Of a stretch of DNA of 64,000 nucleotides, positions 32,916 through 44,939 are shown piece after piece. The notes beneath the pieces were generated by a model. It was given only the letters and a program-made list of their open reading frames with translations, was not told where the DNA came from and did no database searches. Within the stretch, counting starts at the first letter, position 1; the number at the start of each line of letters is the position of its first letter. The position numbers and the translations under genes are program-made. Source of the stretch: Glaciozyma antarctica PI12 (taxonomy: Eukaryota > Basidiomycota > Microbotryomycetes > Kriegeriales > Camptobasidiaceae). The stretch lies in contig KZ627161.1 in NCBI GenBank assembly GCA_002917775.1, forward strand, positions 1,536,381 to 1,600,380. The letters are read 5' to 3'.

Positions 32916-33362
32916 AGCCTCGTTGGGGGGACGTGAGTTGATGTGGGAGGTGGTGGGAGGAGGAGAAAGGAGAGGAAGGCCAAGCTGAACGTTAAATCGG
33001 ACTTCGCCAAAAAGGGTAGGTAAGGGTAGGTATCGCCCTACGGAGCTGCGTTCAAGGTGATCCACTCGTAGGGAGCAGTCTATTCTCAAGGTCCTCAGCG
33101 TGTTGCGGTACCAAGAAAGATTGAACAAGTCGGAAGGGAGACACGGCGCTCGCCACGTGAGGAAAGCTTTGGCCGCTCAGCCAAATTCGCTCCCCAAGTT
33201 CACTTCTCCTCTTCCATCTCTTCCACCTCTCTCCCCTTCAGCACGACCACGAGAACGACCAGGACAGGAGCTTGCCCAGCAACGCCACGCTCGTTCACCT
33301 CTTCCTCTCCGCCCCGCGCTCGAAGAAAAGGAGATCAGAGCGTCAGTCAACATTCTCAAACG
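32916..33362. promoter_or_regulatory. Shared divergent promoter, SYLF gene / kinesin-8 gene
   Basis: A 447-bp interval between two ATGs in opposite directions. The two 5' leaders and both core promoters must lie here. A direct repeat GGGTAGGTAAGGGTAGGTA is visible at about 33015-33033. No TATA box is clear. Confidence 0.4.
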
Positions 33363-36300
33363 ATGGACGGCTCCTCAAGCATCTCAGTAGCCGGTAAGCT
33401 CTCCCGCGCGTGCTGAATGAACGCCAAACTTACCCTCTACATCCAGTGCGAGTACGCCCGTTCTCCGACAAGGAGAAGGCCCTCCTTTCCTCGACCTACA
33501 ACGTCGGCCCTACCCTCTTCCAATCCGACCCCGCTTCCACCCACTCCACCCCCCAGCCCCCTCGTAACTTCTCTGGCGCCTCTTCCCACTCTTCCGGCGG
33601 TGCCGTCCGCAAGGTCCTCAAGGTCCTCGACGAACGGATCCTCGTCTTCGACCCGCCGGAAACGAACGCGGTCGCCTCGTTCCAGCGGGGCAGCGCGCCG
33701 TTGATGGGCAAGAAGGTCAAGGACATTCGGTTCTGCTTCGACCGCGTATTCGACGAGGACTGTGGGCAGGAGGAGGTGTACAATGGGAGCGCGCAGGAGC
33801 TCGTTGGGCACGTCATGAATGGCTTTCACTCAACCGTCTTTGCGTACGGCGTGAGTCTCTCGTTTCGCCAAGCTATCTGGTGGAGGAGGAGCTGACTATG
33901 CCGTGCGTGCACCCAGGCTACCGGCTGCGGCAAAACCCACACCATCTCGGGCTCCAACTCTCAACCCGGAATCGTCTTTCTCATCATGAAGGACCTCTTC
34001 GACCGCATCTCCGCCAAATCCGCCGATACCGAATTCTCCCTCACCGTCTCGTACCTCGAAATCTACAACGAGACGATCCGTGACCTCCTCGCCCCGGAGA
34101 ACGGCCCTCTCCAACTGCGCGAAGCGAACGGAGTGGCGACGCCCGCGGGACTCAGCACGAAGGAGCCGACGTCTGCGACAGACGTCGTCGAATGGATCAC
34201 GCTCGGGAACCAGAACCGTACCGTCAACGCGACCGAAGCGAACGCGACGTCGTCGAGGTCTCACGCCGTCCTTCGCGTGACGGTGCAGCAGAAGCCCAAG
34301 GCGGGAGGGATGAACGAAGTAGTCTCCTCCGCCTCGCTCTCCGTTATCGACCTCGCTGGATCGGAGCGCGCGAGCGTGACGAAGAACAAGGGCGACCGAC
34401 TCATCGAAGGCGCCAACATCAACCGATCCCTCCTCGCCCTCGGCAACTGCATCAACGCCCTCTGCGATCCTCGAAAGCGCGGTCACGTCCCGTACCGCGA
34501 TTCGAAGCTCACGAGGCTCCTCAAGCAGTCGCTCGGAGGGAACTGTAAGACGGTCATGATCGTCTGCGTTAGTCCCTCGAGCGCGCACTACGACGAGACG
34601 CACAACACGCTTCAGTACGCCAATCGCGCCAAGGAGATCAAGACGAAGGCAATTCGCAACATCATCACCGTCGACCGGCACGTCGGGCAGTACTGCCAGC
34701 AGATTCTCGAGCAGGGGCAGGAGATCCTTCGACTTAGGGCGGAGCTCGCAGTTGCGGGAGGAGGAGCAGGGGAGCGGGAAGCGGACGCTAGGGCCATTAC
34801 GACGGCCAAGGCGATCCTGCTGCGAGGGTGGGAGGCGGGACGGGATCGGTTCGTCCAGAGCGAGAGGGCTCGAGTCGAGCGAGACGGGATCGACGCGATG
34901 CTGGAGATTTTACGTCGCTGGCGCTCGAAGGCGTTCGGAATGCTCGAGGTCGCTGGGAGCCCAGGGACGTCGATCGAGTCGGCCTCGCCTACGACTCTTC
35001 AAGTCAAAACCAACTGCGATTCCCTCATCGCCAACCTCTACCAATCCTCCACCCATCTTCGCTCCACCTTCCCTCCTACCACCGCCGCCGAGTCGATGAC
35101 TTTCTACGCCGCCTCTCTCACCTCCCAAACCGCCTCCATCCGCTCCAAGCACCCTCACGCCCTCCCCCACTTCCTCCTCGAAGCCCAACTCCTTCAACAA
35201 CGACTCGACGTCGCTCTCGCCGACGCACGGGAGCAAGGCGCGCGAGAGGACATGAATGTCCAAGCGAGGGTCATGCACGCGATGTGCGACGCTCGAGCGA
35301 AAGTCGGTTCGGCGCTCCACCGCGCGAGGGAGGATTCGAGCGACGCGGAGAGGGCGCTTAGGCGACTCGCAGAAGGGATTGATGTGGCGAACACCGAGGC
35401 GTTCCTTGCGCTCTCGTCGTCTGGCGCGTTTGCTGGAGTCAAGAGGGACGCGGGGACGCGTTCGCCGCTAGACCCGACGGAGGAGTGGGCGAGCGTTCGA
35501 AAGGTCGCCAAGGCTTCCGAGGCGGGTTTCGGATCGACGAACGGAGGGATGTTTGCGGTGTCGTCGACGTCGATGGCGGCGGGGAGGAAGAGCCCGAGGA
35601 AGAGCCCGAGGAAGGGCGTCTCGTTCCAGCCTACGAGGGCGGCGAGGTCGTCGCCGAAGAAGGTGCGCAAGGAGGTGCAGTGGAGGGACGAGACGGGCGA
35701 TGGATGGGAGCTCGAGGACTTCAAGACGCGGTCGCCTGAGACGCCCGAGATGATGGGTTCGTCGTCGTCGTCTGCGAATCCCTTCCTCGTCGTCTCTCCT
35801 CCGGCTCCCGTCGTCGCTTCCTGGACTTCGACCTCGTCAGCTATCCATGGACCCTCGTCAACCGCGGCAGAGATGATGGCCGCCACGATCAAAGCCCGTT
35901 CTTCGGCGACTGGATCCCTCCGCAACAAAGTCGCTGCCTCGCGCGCTTCTCCCCTCCCCACCCTCTCCGAAGGCAGTAAAGCCTTCAGCTTCCACCGCGA
36001 CAACTTGATGCCTCCGATGCCTCCCCTCCCCCCGTCCCCTCCTCCTCTCGCTCCCCCTTCCTCGACATCGGCAACACCTCGTCCTCCTCCGAAGGTCCCT
36101 CCTTCTCGATGGCCCCCACTCCCTCGGGCCTCTTCGCCCCCATCGTCTCCGCCAAACGCACGCCTACTACGGATCCTGAAACCCCTCGTCGAGCCGCTGC
36201 CCGTCGACGCATCTCCCATATCGGCCCTCAGCGCTCTGCGAAGCCGAACCGCCGAACCTCCTTCATCCCCCCTCCCACCCCCGCTTCCAACTCCAGCGGA

Positions 36301-36570
36301 CTCCGTCTCAAGCCTTCTCGTGCACCAGGGACGTCGTCCCTCGCACCACCGCCGAGCGCACGCAAGTCTCCGAGGAAAGTGACGAGCTCCCGTCGGGCGT
36401 CAGTAGCGATTGGAGGAGGGCCTACGAGCTTCCCTGGTGCTGCGAGCGCGGCGAGGGTTGCGGCGAGGAGGGATTCGACGGCGGTGGGGTCGTCGAGCGC
36501 GCTGCCGGCGAAGGCGAGGGAGTCGTTGATGGGGAGTGTGGGGGCGTCGAAGGGGTTGGTGTGGCGATGA
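33363..36570 (+). CDS. KIP3: Kinesin-8 family motor (KIP3/Klp5-like)
   Basis: A plus-end-directed, microtubule-shortening kinesin. The motor domain is N-terminal: VRVRPFSDKEKALL, RILVFDPPETN, VKDIRFCFDRVFDED, P-loop ATGCGKTHTISG, switch I NATSSRSHAVL, switch II DLAGSERAS and GHVPYRDSKLTRLLKQSLGG. The neck NIITVDRHVGQYCQQILEQG is diagnostic for kinesin-8. A coiled-coil/helical stalk (to about 35400) and a basic, Ser/Pro-rich tail with repeated KSPRK follow. Introns split ATG/VA at 33393-33446 and the P-loop exon at about 33851-33917. The frame of the stalk continues to 36382, but the better tail (MAPTPSGLFAPIV to KGLVWR, stop 36570) is one frame away. Adding one C at the C6 run 36028-36033 joins them smoothly. 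Alternatively an intron in this region was missed. Confidence 0.85.
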
Positions 36571-36882
36571 GGTGGAGCGGTTTCTTAAGCTTGTATTCTT
36601 CTCTCCCTTCCTTCATCACCTTGGTAGCTCCTTTTCGAGTCGTCTGTGACGCTGTCACTTCCCCTCACTTCAACCTCGCTACTCCCCTTCGTCTTTCTCT
36701 CTTTCTCTCCTTCGTACCTCATTATTCTCCACCCTCAATCGCATATATTGCTTCTTACGGACACCTCCAACGAACCGAGAGAGAGAGAGATCAGCAAGAG
36801 ATCGAACGAGAAACTTGAGGTGAATTGCGAAGGGGGTACTAGGACAAACGACGAGGAGAGGATGCGAGGTAAGGGAGGAGCG
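36571..36882. other. 3' region between convergent genes (312 bp)
   Basis: Between the kinesin-8 stop and the stop of the small minus-strand gene. It is relatively AT-rich with pyrimidine tracts and a short (GA)n at about 36778-36792. No gene is seen. Confidence 0.5.
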
Positions 36883-37547
36883 CTACGACGTCGTCGTCGT
36901 CGGCGTCGTCGGTACCGGCTCCATCTCCAAATCCAGCTGCTCCGCAAACGGATCAAAGTTAACTGCATCGTACCATCATCAGCTCCCTCTCCTCACGCAG
37001 CTCTAGAGAGCGACTCACGACGTCCCGCATAATCCTTATCCAGTATCTTATCCGTCTGCGCAAACCCCATCTCCCCCGTCCCTCCTCCACCAGGGAACAC
37101 CTTTCCAGCACTCCTCCCCGCGCCACGAGAACCACGCTGCTGCTTCCCCCATTCAGCCGGGGGCGCAGACTCTCGCGTCCTGAGAGCTCTCGATTTCTCT
37201 TGCGCGCGAGAGGGACCTTCGGAAACGAGGACCTCCTCCTGCCCAGTCCATCAGCCGCTACGTATGAGCTAGGAAGAGGGAGGGAGGACGGACCTTGTCG
37301 GAATCGGCATCCATCTGGTCGTCGCTACTGCTATCGAGGTGGTCCGAGTCTAGCGCAGCTTTTCCGGAGAGGGAGGAGGGAGGGTGGGCGCGGGATTCGT
37401 GGCTCGCGTGAGGGGGGGAAGGGAGCTGCTGAGGGAGGAGAGTCAGTGGGGTGAGGGAGGGGAGTCGGTGGGGTGAGGGAAGGGAGGGGAAGGACGCACG
37501 GGGGTGAGAGGGCTGGGGAGGTTGTGTGCGGTTGAGGATCTCGCCAT
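36883..37547 (-). CDS. Small unrecognised protein, Ser/Gly-rich
   Basis: I do not recognise this protein. ATG 37547-37545 opens MARSSTAHNLPSPLTP. After an intron comes LPSPPHASHESRAHPP to DDQMDADSDK, then EEVLVSEGPSRAQEKSRAL to TGEMGFAQTDKILDKDYAGR, then LNFDPFAEQLDLEMEPVP and a poly-Thr tail encoded by (ACG/ACC)n, stopping at TAG 36885-36883. Junction phases agree. It is about 170 residues, acidic in the middle, with no membrane segment. The DPF near the end could be an adaptor-binding motif. It is tandem with the Bsd2-like gene upstream (224 bp away) and convergent with kinesin-8. Confidence 0.55.
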
Positions 37548-37771
37548 TGCTGTGCGAGAACGGGAGGGTGGGGTGGTGGTGGAGAGAGCGTCGTGGCGCG
37601 AAGTGAGTAGTGGACGCGAGCCTCTCTCGCTCGCCTCGCTGATTTCGGCTTGGAAACTCGCTGGAAACAATTAGGCAAAGGTTGCGTTGTAATACAAAAG
37701 GACAACTGCCAACGGTGTTTGTACGAGGTCAAAGAGGGAGAAATAAGAGGATAAGGGAGCGGACCGCAAGC

Positions 37772-39518
37772 TCATTCGACGACCCTCTCCGCATCGACTG
37801 GTCCCATCCCCGCCCGTACTGCTCTCGCCCATCTACCACAGCTCGTCAGCGCCATTCCGAACGATGGAGTGAAGGGAGACTCACCTCACTGCCCTCCAGT
37901 AGCTCAAGAACGCCCCGATCAACAAGAACGACTGCCGCACCACCTCATCAGCTCTCGTCCTCACCACGGAGAGAAAGAGAGCACGCACCCCCACCGTAAC
38001 CATCATAAACGCCATCCACTCATTCGCCGCCTGATTCATCTTCTGCATCTCCTCGGGATTCAAATTCCCCAAACTGGGCCTCACGATCCCATCCGGATCA
38101 CTCGCCTCCAACGCCCCCGACAACGCTCCCCCAATCTGCGTCGGCAAACTCCCTATCGCCGACAGCGTGGACGTAGCCACTTCGGACGGGTCGAGAGGCA
38201 TCGTGCCGCCCCACCAGGTCCATCCTTGAGTCCCATCGTCGATTCCAGGGCCTAGAGAGCCATCGAGGCCGGTTGCGTCGCCCGAGGGGTAGTCGTCCAT
38301 GAGCTCTGGGTGCTCGGCGCGTTGCTTGAGGTAGAACTGTGCGAGGGTGTTAGTGCGGAAAAAGGGAGGGAGGGAGGGGACGTACACCGAGTTGGATGAG
38401 GGTGATGCCGAGGCCGGCGCGGGAACCGTTTTTGGCGGCGTGGGTCGTGTGGAGGAGGTAGGTGAGGAGGAACCCTGCGAGTTCGTGTGAGTGGAGGGAA
38501 GGGGGCGAGCCGTGAGAAGCGAACGTACCGACGAATTGGAAGGACATGGAGACGAGCATATTCCAGGCAAAGCCGAAGAGGTTGCCGACGGGGAGACCAT
38601 CGACGCAGATGTCGTCTGGGCCTAGGATGCCACCAGGAGTGATGACCGTCGTCTCCCAGTACGGCGGAGTCGAATCGAGAGCTGCTGCTTGGTACGACTG
38701 CCGTTCAACAGTCCGTCAGCTCCCCTGTTCCTCCAGCCTTCGTGATAGAACCAACACACAGGCAGTACCTCGTCCTTGTCCCTTCCCCCATCGTCGTCCC
38801 CTCCTACGAAATCCGCTCCGCCAGGCCTCGAGCCATCCGGCTTGGCGCTCAAGTTGGCAAACACGCCATCGTTCCCCTGCCCACCTCCAAAGATTCGCGT
38901 CGAAGGGTTGGTGGTAGGCGGCGCGGCGAATTGGGGAGGCCGAGCGGGGAGAGGGACGTGGTTGGCGGCTCCGCGAGGAGGGTAGGTCGACGATTCGCGC
39001 ACGGCGTCCGTGTCCTCGTCCTGTCCGTCGTGCGAGAAGAGCAAGCCGTGGTCTTCTGAATGCTCGTTCTGGGGTCGAGAAAGGCGGGAGTAGATGGCGG
39101 CGGGGAGGAGGCGTTCGCGGAGGGAGAGGGGACGTTGATAGCTCCTGGCCGCAGCTCCGAGCGTGGGGTTGGTGGGACTTGGACGAGTGTGGTGGTTGGG
39201 CGATGGCGCTGGTCCTCCCTCGTTGGCCTGAGGTTCGAAATCGTATCCACCTGGTAGGGAGTTCGTCTCTCGCCCTGAGCCAGTCGCCTCGCCTCGAGAC
39301 CGTGCCGTTGCCGTCAAGGGGTCGTCCAAGTCGTCACCGAGTGCGACACGGAGTGCGATAGGAGAGGAGGTACCAGTAGGGTTGCGGCCTAAGATTGGGG
39401 CGTCCTCTTCGCCGTCTGATGGCTCGTCGAACGCTGTAAAGTCGGGTGCTGTTGACTGGTGGCGGGAGGATACCGAGGATCTTGAGGCTCTTCGACCAAT
39501 GATTGGCGTGTAGGGCAT
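37772..39518 (-). CDS. BSD2: Bsd2/NDFIP-type Rsp5 adaptor membrane protein
   Basis: Adaptor that links the Nedd4-type ligase Rsp5 to membrane proteins, best known from metal-transporter turnover. The long disordered N-terminus (ATG 39518, MPYTPIIGRRASRSS) contains GNDGVFANLSAKPDG, then SYQAAALDSTPPYWETTVI with a PPY core. Three hydrophobic segments follow: NLFGFAWNMLVSMSFQFVG, FLLTYLLHTTHAAKNGSRAG with LGITLIQLG, and a C-terminal SFLLIGAFLSYWRAVRWARA. The ICVDGLPVGNLF motif before the first membrane segment is typical of the family. The last exon was chosen because the acceptor near 37840 gives RWARAVRAGMGPVDAERVVE, which stops at TGA 37774-37772. The family is membrane-bound in Golgi/endosome. 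No obvious metal-binding residues. Confidence 0.85.
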
Positions 39519-39930
39519 TTCCTAGACTGTTGTAGGGGCTGGTTCAAAGACTGTCGTTTCCTTTCCCCGGCCGACAAAGGGGAGAGACGAGTGGAGGAGT
39601 TGGAGAGAGAACGACGCCAGGCTGAGGACTACAAAAACACTAACGAGACTACAAACCTGGAATTAGAGATAAGGAATTTCGTAGTCTCGACTTGTCGCGC
39701 TTCTCTCTTTTGTCTTTCCTTCCTCTCTCGCTCTAACTCTCTCTGTGTTTTGTATCAGTATCGGGCAGACAAGCAGGACAGTGTAAGCTCCCTCCGTTAT
39801 CCCTCCTGACTGCCTGCGACTCGAGCTGACTCGAAACAAACCCACGCAGTCCCCGGCGGAGACCCACTCCCTTCCTCCTCGACCTGCTCGCAGATCTACC
39901 CTCTCGCGATTCCGTTTCCGGTGGGAAGAA
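39519..39930. promoter_or_regulatory. Shared divergent promoter, Bsd2-like / RA-PH gene
   Basis: A 412-bp interval. It includes a pyrimidine-rich tract (TCTCTCTTTTGTCTTTCCTT at about 39701-39720) close to the RA-PH start and a comparatively AT-rich centre. No coding frame is supported. Confidence 0.4.
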
Positions 39931-42900
39931 ATGTCGCCGCCAATTCCTCCCTCAGCGGCACCCCCTCCCCATCTCGAACGCAGTCGCGGTAGCTTCATGT
40001 CGAGGATCAGGTCGCGCTCAGTCTCGTCCACAAAGACGCCCAAGGCCCCTTCGATCCATCGCTCCCGCTCAATCAAGGACGCCCTAGCAGGAGCAGAACA
40101 CATCGACCCGTTCGCCGTCTCCCCCTCCCACTCCGTCTCGCCTACTACCCCTTCGAACGGACCCAGCGAGCACGCGACCAGGAGCGCGCTACCGCCCAGC
40201 TCGCAGCTTCAACACTCGCTGGCCTTGCTGGACTCGAGGCTGGCCTCAATGGAGTCGAGCGGGATGCTGGGGCAGAGTGGGAGCAAGCCTGGCGCGGTCG
40301 TCAAGGGCTCGACGGCGCGTGCTGAGCAGCTCGAGGCGGACGACGACTCGGAATTCGAGGACGACGAACGGCCGGGGCACCAGAAGAAGTCTTCGTTGAG
40401 CCAGTTTCAGCTGCCGGCAGCCAACAGGAACTCTGGCTTTGGATTCGGAGACGCGGGGCTTTGGGACGCGCTGGGCTTCGAGGAATCAAAGGAGGCGCCC
40501 AAGGAGGTGCGTAACCTTTGATTCCTTGCCATCCTGCAAAGCTAATGCGTTTTGTTTGAACCTCTCCAGATCCTCAAACCTGTCCCTACCTGGTCGCACC
40601 TTCCTCCCACACTTCCCTACACACTTCCCTACCCCACCCTATCCACCCGCGCCGCCTCTTCCTCCACAATCAACTCCCTCGCCTCTTCCACCGCCGACTC
40701 GCATGGCCTGATTCGTCGCCCTCACGATTCTAGCGCCACCGCCTCGACTTCGACCAACGATCGCAGATCCCCATCAGCCAACATCCTCCACTTTCCCATC
40801 CCGCCCACCCTCAGCTCCGCCTCCCTCTCAGCCCTCCTCTCTCGAACCGGCTCTGTACCCCCATCTCCCTCCGTCGTAGAGCACTCGGCAGGAGGCTACT
40901 TTGGGAACGGGACTCTCCCGGCGCACGACGAACGCGCGGACGATAGGGAGGACTTGGAATCGGATTCGGAGGCGAGCGACGAGAACGAGTTGCTGTTTAT
41001 CGAGGAAGTGCGAGCGGTGCACCGACTCAGGGAAGTCGACGCCGAGGTCGGGAGAAGAGGGACGAGCTCGCAAGGTGGGGGGCGACGACTTTCGACTGGG
41101 GAGCTGGGGTTGGGCATTTCGACTGGCGACGCGGCGTCTTCAAAGATGGTCAGCCGAGTCGCTGTTACGGCCCTCCCTGGTTCGCACGAGCGAACTCCTT
41201 CGTCTCCTCCTTGCGCGTCGGCGCCTCACAATCCTGCCACGCGCCACGATTCGATCAGCTCGCTACCAGGAGGACGTCCGCAGCTCCCTCTTCCAACTCC
41301 TCCCTCATCAGTTCAGCACTCCTCGAGCTCCCCTAGTCGCTCGCATCGCATCCCTCCGCCACCCCTCCTTCAATTCACCCAAGACGACACTCGCCCTCCT
41401 TCGACCTCGCAACACGGTCCCAGCTATCCTCGGCTTCGATCTCAAGCCTCCCTCCCATCGCTTCGTCAACCTTCGTCGCCCCCACCTATCCACGCTCTCC
41501 CCGCACGTCCTCAACCCTCGAGTCCTCCTACCCTCCCTCCCTCCCACATCTCCTCGCCACTTATAGAGCGAAGTGCAGCACAACCTCCTCCACGCGCGCG
41601 ATCGAAGAGCCTCGCCGGGACCGCTCCAGGATCGATTCGTCCCTTCGCCGCCACCAGGTCCCTCTTCACCTCTTCGCCTCCTCCCACTCCCAGAATCACC
41701 TCTCCTCCACCTACTCCTCCCCTTCCCTCGACGCCAAAAGTTCCACGACGTCTCTCGTTCTCTCTCAAACGGCAGAAGAGCGAGGCGAAACTCGTCGCGG
41801 ACGGGGCGTCGCGGAATCATGACGCCCCGCCCCCGCTACCTTCCCCCGACGAAGCGGGAGGGAAGCGCAAATCGATGCTCTCCATCTTCCTCCCGCATCG
41901 GTTCCACCGAAGTGGAGAGTCTCCTCCGCCCCTGCCTCCCCTCTCCCCCTCGAGCTCGATCAGGACTCACACTCCCCCTCCCTCGGCCTCGCGCACGACC
42001 TTCAGCCCTTCTCCGCTAGCTTCGCCGGCGCTAAGCAGCAGCAAAGGCGAGCAGGACTTTACGCCTTCCACCGCGGGATTCCCTTCGACACCTTCCTCGA
42101 GTGCGCGGTCGAAACCGCGAGGCGACTACTTTGGCAACTCGAAGTTCACGACGACGAAGGAGATCGTCCCGACTCAAGAACCGATCATCGTACATACCGC
42201 TATCGTCCTTCCTCTCGTACGCGGGAACGACGAGGAGACCCTCCTCGCTGCGCCTTCGGAGCTGCGTCCGTCTCCAATGCGCGAAAGCGACCCTCGTTCC
42301 TCCCCCCGCTCCGTCCTCCCCTCCCCCTCCGCCACCTTGCTCACCCCCACCCCCTCTCCCATCCCCTCGCACTCCTCCACCCCCTCTCACGTCGGTCTCA
42401 CCCCCGAACAAATCCTCAAACGACCCGCCCGCACCTCCTCCGTCTTCGCGCTCCAATCCGACTCTTACCACCCTCCTTCCCTGCGCGAGAGCCCCTCGAT
42501 CTCCTCGTTGCGGAAAACGGTGTCGTCCTCCACTTTGTCGCCGAGCGTTAGGTCGCTCGCTTCGACGCACGAGGTCCCGCTTCCGAAAGCACAGGAGGTC
42601 TTGGTGGAGAGCGACTCGGTAGGCGAGTTCGAGCCGCTATCGCTCGGAAGTCCGCCGAAGCGGGATGAGCTGCCGCTCGATTCGTACGAACCTGGGGAGG
42701 AGGTGGTACCCTGGGGAGATGGAGCGGAGACGGATAGCGAGGAGGAGAATGACAGCGATGATGCGCCGTTGGGGAATATGGAGGGGGCGTTGAAGGTGCA
42801 GAAATCGTTGAGGCTGAACGAGGGGAGGAAAGCGGGTGGGAGGAGGCAGAAGGGGAGGGTGGAGCGCGCGATTGAGAAGGCCAAGTTGGAGAAGGCGAAG

Positions 42901-44736
42901 GAGGAGGCGTCGATTTCGCGACGGACTTTGCTCAATCGTGAATCGCGCGAACTGTTTACGGGGCATTCGATGCTGCCGCAGACGGACGACGCCGTCATGC
43001 GCAGGTCCTCGTCGGTTGGAATCACCAGGTCTCCTTCGATCCCTCTCGACCCCGCCATCGCCGACTCTCACCTCACCTGCGACTCTCCACCTCACCCTCG
43101 AATCCCTCGACAACTCCGCGCCGCGACTCTTGAAGGGGCCCTCCGACCCGCGCTGGGCGTGTCGATCCCGGCGTACCGCCCTCAGCGGGACAAGGACGGC
43201 TCTCGCTCCCCTGGTCGCAGTCCGCAGCCCGCACCTTCCCCTATCTCGACTTCTCAGCGAAGGCCTACGAACCACAGCACGACGAGCCTAGGCTCTTCGA
43301 ACGGGCAGCCCTCGCCTGGTCCCCATCTCTCGTCGAGCATTCACCATTCGAGTACCCTCTACCATTCGAACAACGCGCACGAATCGGTTCCTTCGCCAAC
43401 TCTTCATCATTCGACGAGCGTTCATCATTCGACCAGTATCCATCGACACCCGAGTAGCCACGGCCATGCCGGTGCGCTAGGAGCCGTCGACGTCGTCCAT
43501 CAGCGCGTGTTCGTCGTCGATCATGCGACGCATATCCTCGTCAAGATATCACCGACGACGCACTGCCTTGAGATCATCGAGGAGGCCAAGATGCGAGGAG
43601 TGTTGGAGGTTGGCAAGGAGTCCGAGGGAGGGTTCGCGCTGTGGGAGATTTGTCGGGCGCCGGGATTGGGTACGTTCTCTCGCGTATTTGACTTGTTGGG
43701 GGACGATGGCTGATGTGAGTGTCCGCAGAGAGACCGATTCGCGAGTTTGAGCTCATGGCGGATGTCATCAAATCGTGGGATCACGACGAGAACCTCCTCA
43801 TCTTGCGACGAACGCTGCTCTCGCCCGTCTTGTCGATGCAGGTGAGCTCAACATACCCGTGCTGGTCGATTGCGTACTGATGCCTGAGCGTAGGTTCGTC
43901 CTCGGCTTCAAGATCGACCTGGCGAGTTTGTTCAGCTCGAGGTCAAGCGCGGCAAGTGGTCGAAACGGTTCCTCAAGGTGCACGATGGAGCGTTGATGGT
44001 CTCGAAGTCGGAGAAGGTGAGCCTCGCTCGTCGTCGCGTACGAATTTGGAGCTGATCGCATCCCTCGCAGTTCAAAGACGCGACCGTCCTCTGCCAGCTC
44101 ACCGCCTTTGACGTCTTCTTCGTCGCTCCGCACCACACGGAGCTTCTCAAGCCGCCCAAGCCTTTCGTATTCGCTCTCAAGTCACTCCTTCCCGCCGTGC
44201 ACTTCGAAGACCAGTTCGAATACTGCTTCTACGTCTCGGTCAAGACCAACGAGCAGCTTCAGAGCTGGGTACGATTCGTAACTGAATCTCGAGTGCGTCT
44301 CTCTCCTCCCGCATCGAACGCACCTTCGCTAACCTCTCGTTCGCAGAACGTTTTTGCTCGCCAACGCGAACAAGCTTTCATGAACTCGATCTCGCCGACC
44401 GGCACTCACTCAGAAACCATGTCTCCCCTCCCCTCGCCCTCCCCCATCCTCTCCCAACCCGGCAAAGTCCCTTCCCTCCCCCGCTCCCGCCCCCCTCCTC
44501 CAAACCTCACCTCCTCCCCACCTTCGCACCACACGAACGAACGGACGCGCTCCAACTCCCTCTCCCGCAGCGTCCAATCTCTCCGACCGAACCCGCAGGA
44601 ATGGAACGGGATGAGCGAGGGAGAGAGGGGGAAGTGGTTGAAGAAGGCGGAGAAGGGAGCGAGAGCGGCTGGGCAGGCGTTCTTGGAGTTTGGGGAAGAG
44701 AGGGGGGTGCAGAGGGCGAGGAGTGGGAGGAGGTAG
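39931..44736 (+). CDS. RA - PH domain protein with long disordered N-terminus
   Basis: About 1,400 residues. The first two thirds are Ser/Pro-rich and probably disordered (MSPPIPPSAAPPPHLERSRG onward), with a short coiled coil near 42800-42920 and a His/Ser repeat at 43325-43450. At about 43480-43840 lies a Ras-association-like domain (VFVVDHATHILVKISPTTHC, EICRAPGLERPIREFELMAD, KSWDHDENLLILRRTLLSP). A PH domain follows directly (GEFVQLEVKRGKWSKRFLKV, then LLKPPKPFVFALKS, then NEQLQSWVRFVTESR). RA next to PH is the core of the MRL (RIAM/lamellipodin/Mig10) and Grb7 adaptors, which couple Ras-type GTPases to actin. Introns lie at 40508-40569, about 43671-43728, 43842-43892, 44016-44070 and 44292-44346. 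The stop is 44734-44736. GTPase partner unknown. Confidence 0.75.
43325..43450 (+). repeat. His/Ser-rich coding repeat
   Basis: Short imperfect units built on codons for HHSTS/HHSSS (SSIHHSSTLYHS, LHHSTSVHHSTSIHRH), each matching CATTCGA(C/G)(C/G)A in DNA. It lies inside the RA-PH gene just before the RA domain. Confidence 0.7.
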
Positions 44737-44939
44737 TGTGGGGGGATTTGTTGTCGGTCGTAGCTAATTTATTGGGATCTCGTGAGATTGGAGCAGAGGA
44801 GAGAAAGGAGGAGCGAGTGGAGGTGCGCGTCGAGCGAGGACGAGAGAAGGGGTATCGACCTCACGCCAGCAGGATCACAGCCACCTGATATCGTTCCAAC
44901 AATCGCCTTTCTACAGATCATACGCCCCACAGCACCATC

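Noticed and set aside
35194-36219. 341-codon open frame on the minus strand
   Set aside because: It lies wholly antisense to the kinesin-8 stalk and tail. Its composition mirrors the plus-strand codon bias and it has no family motif.
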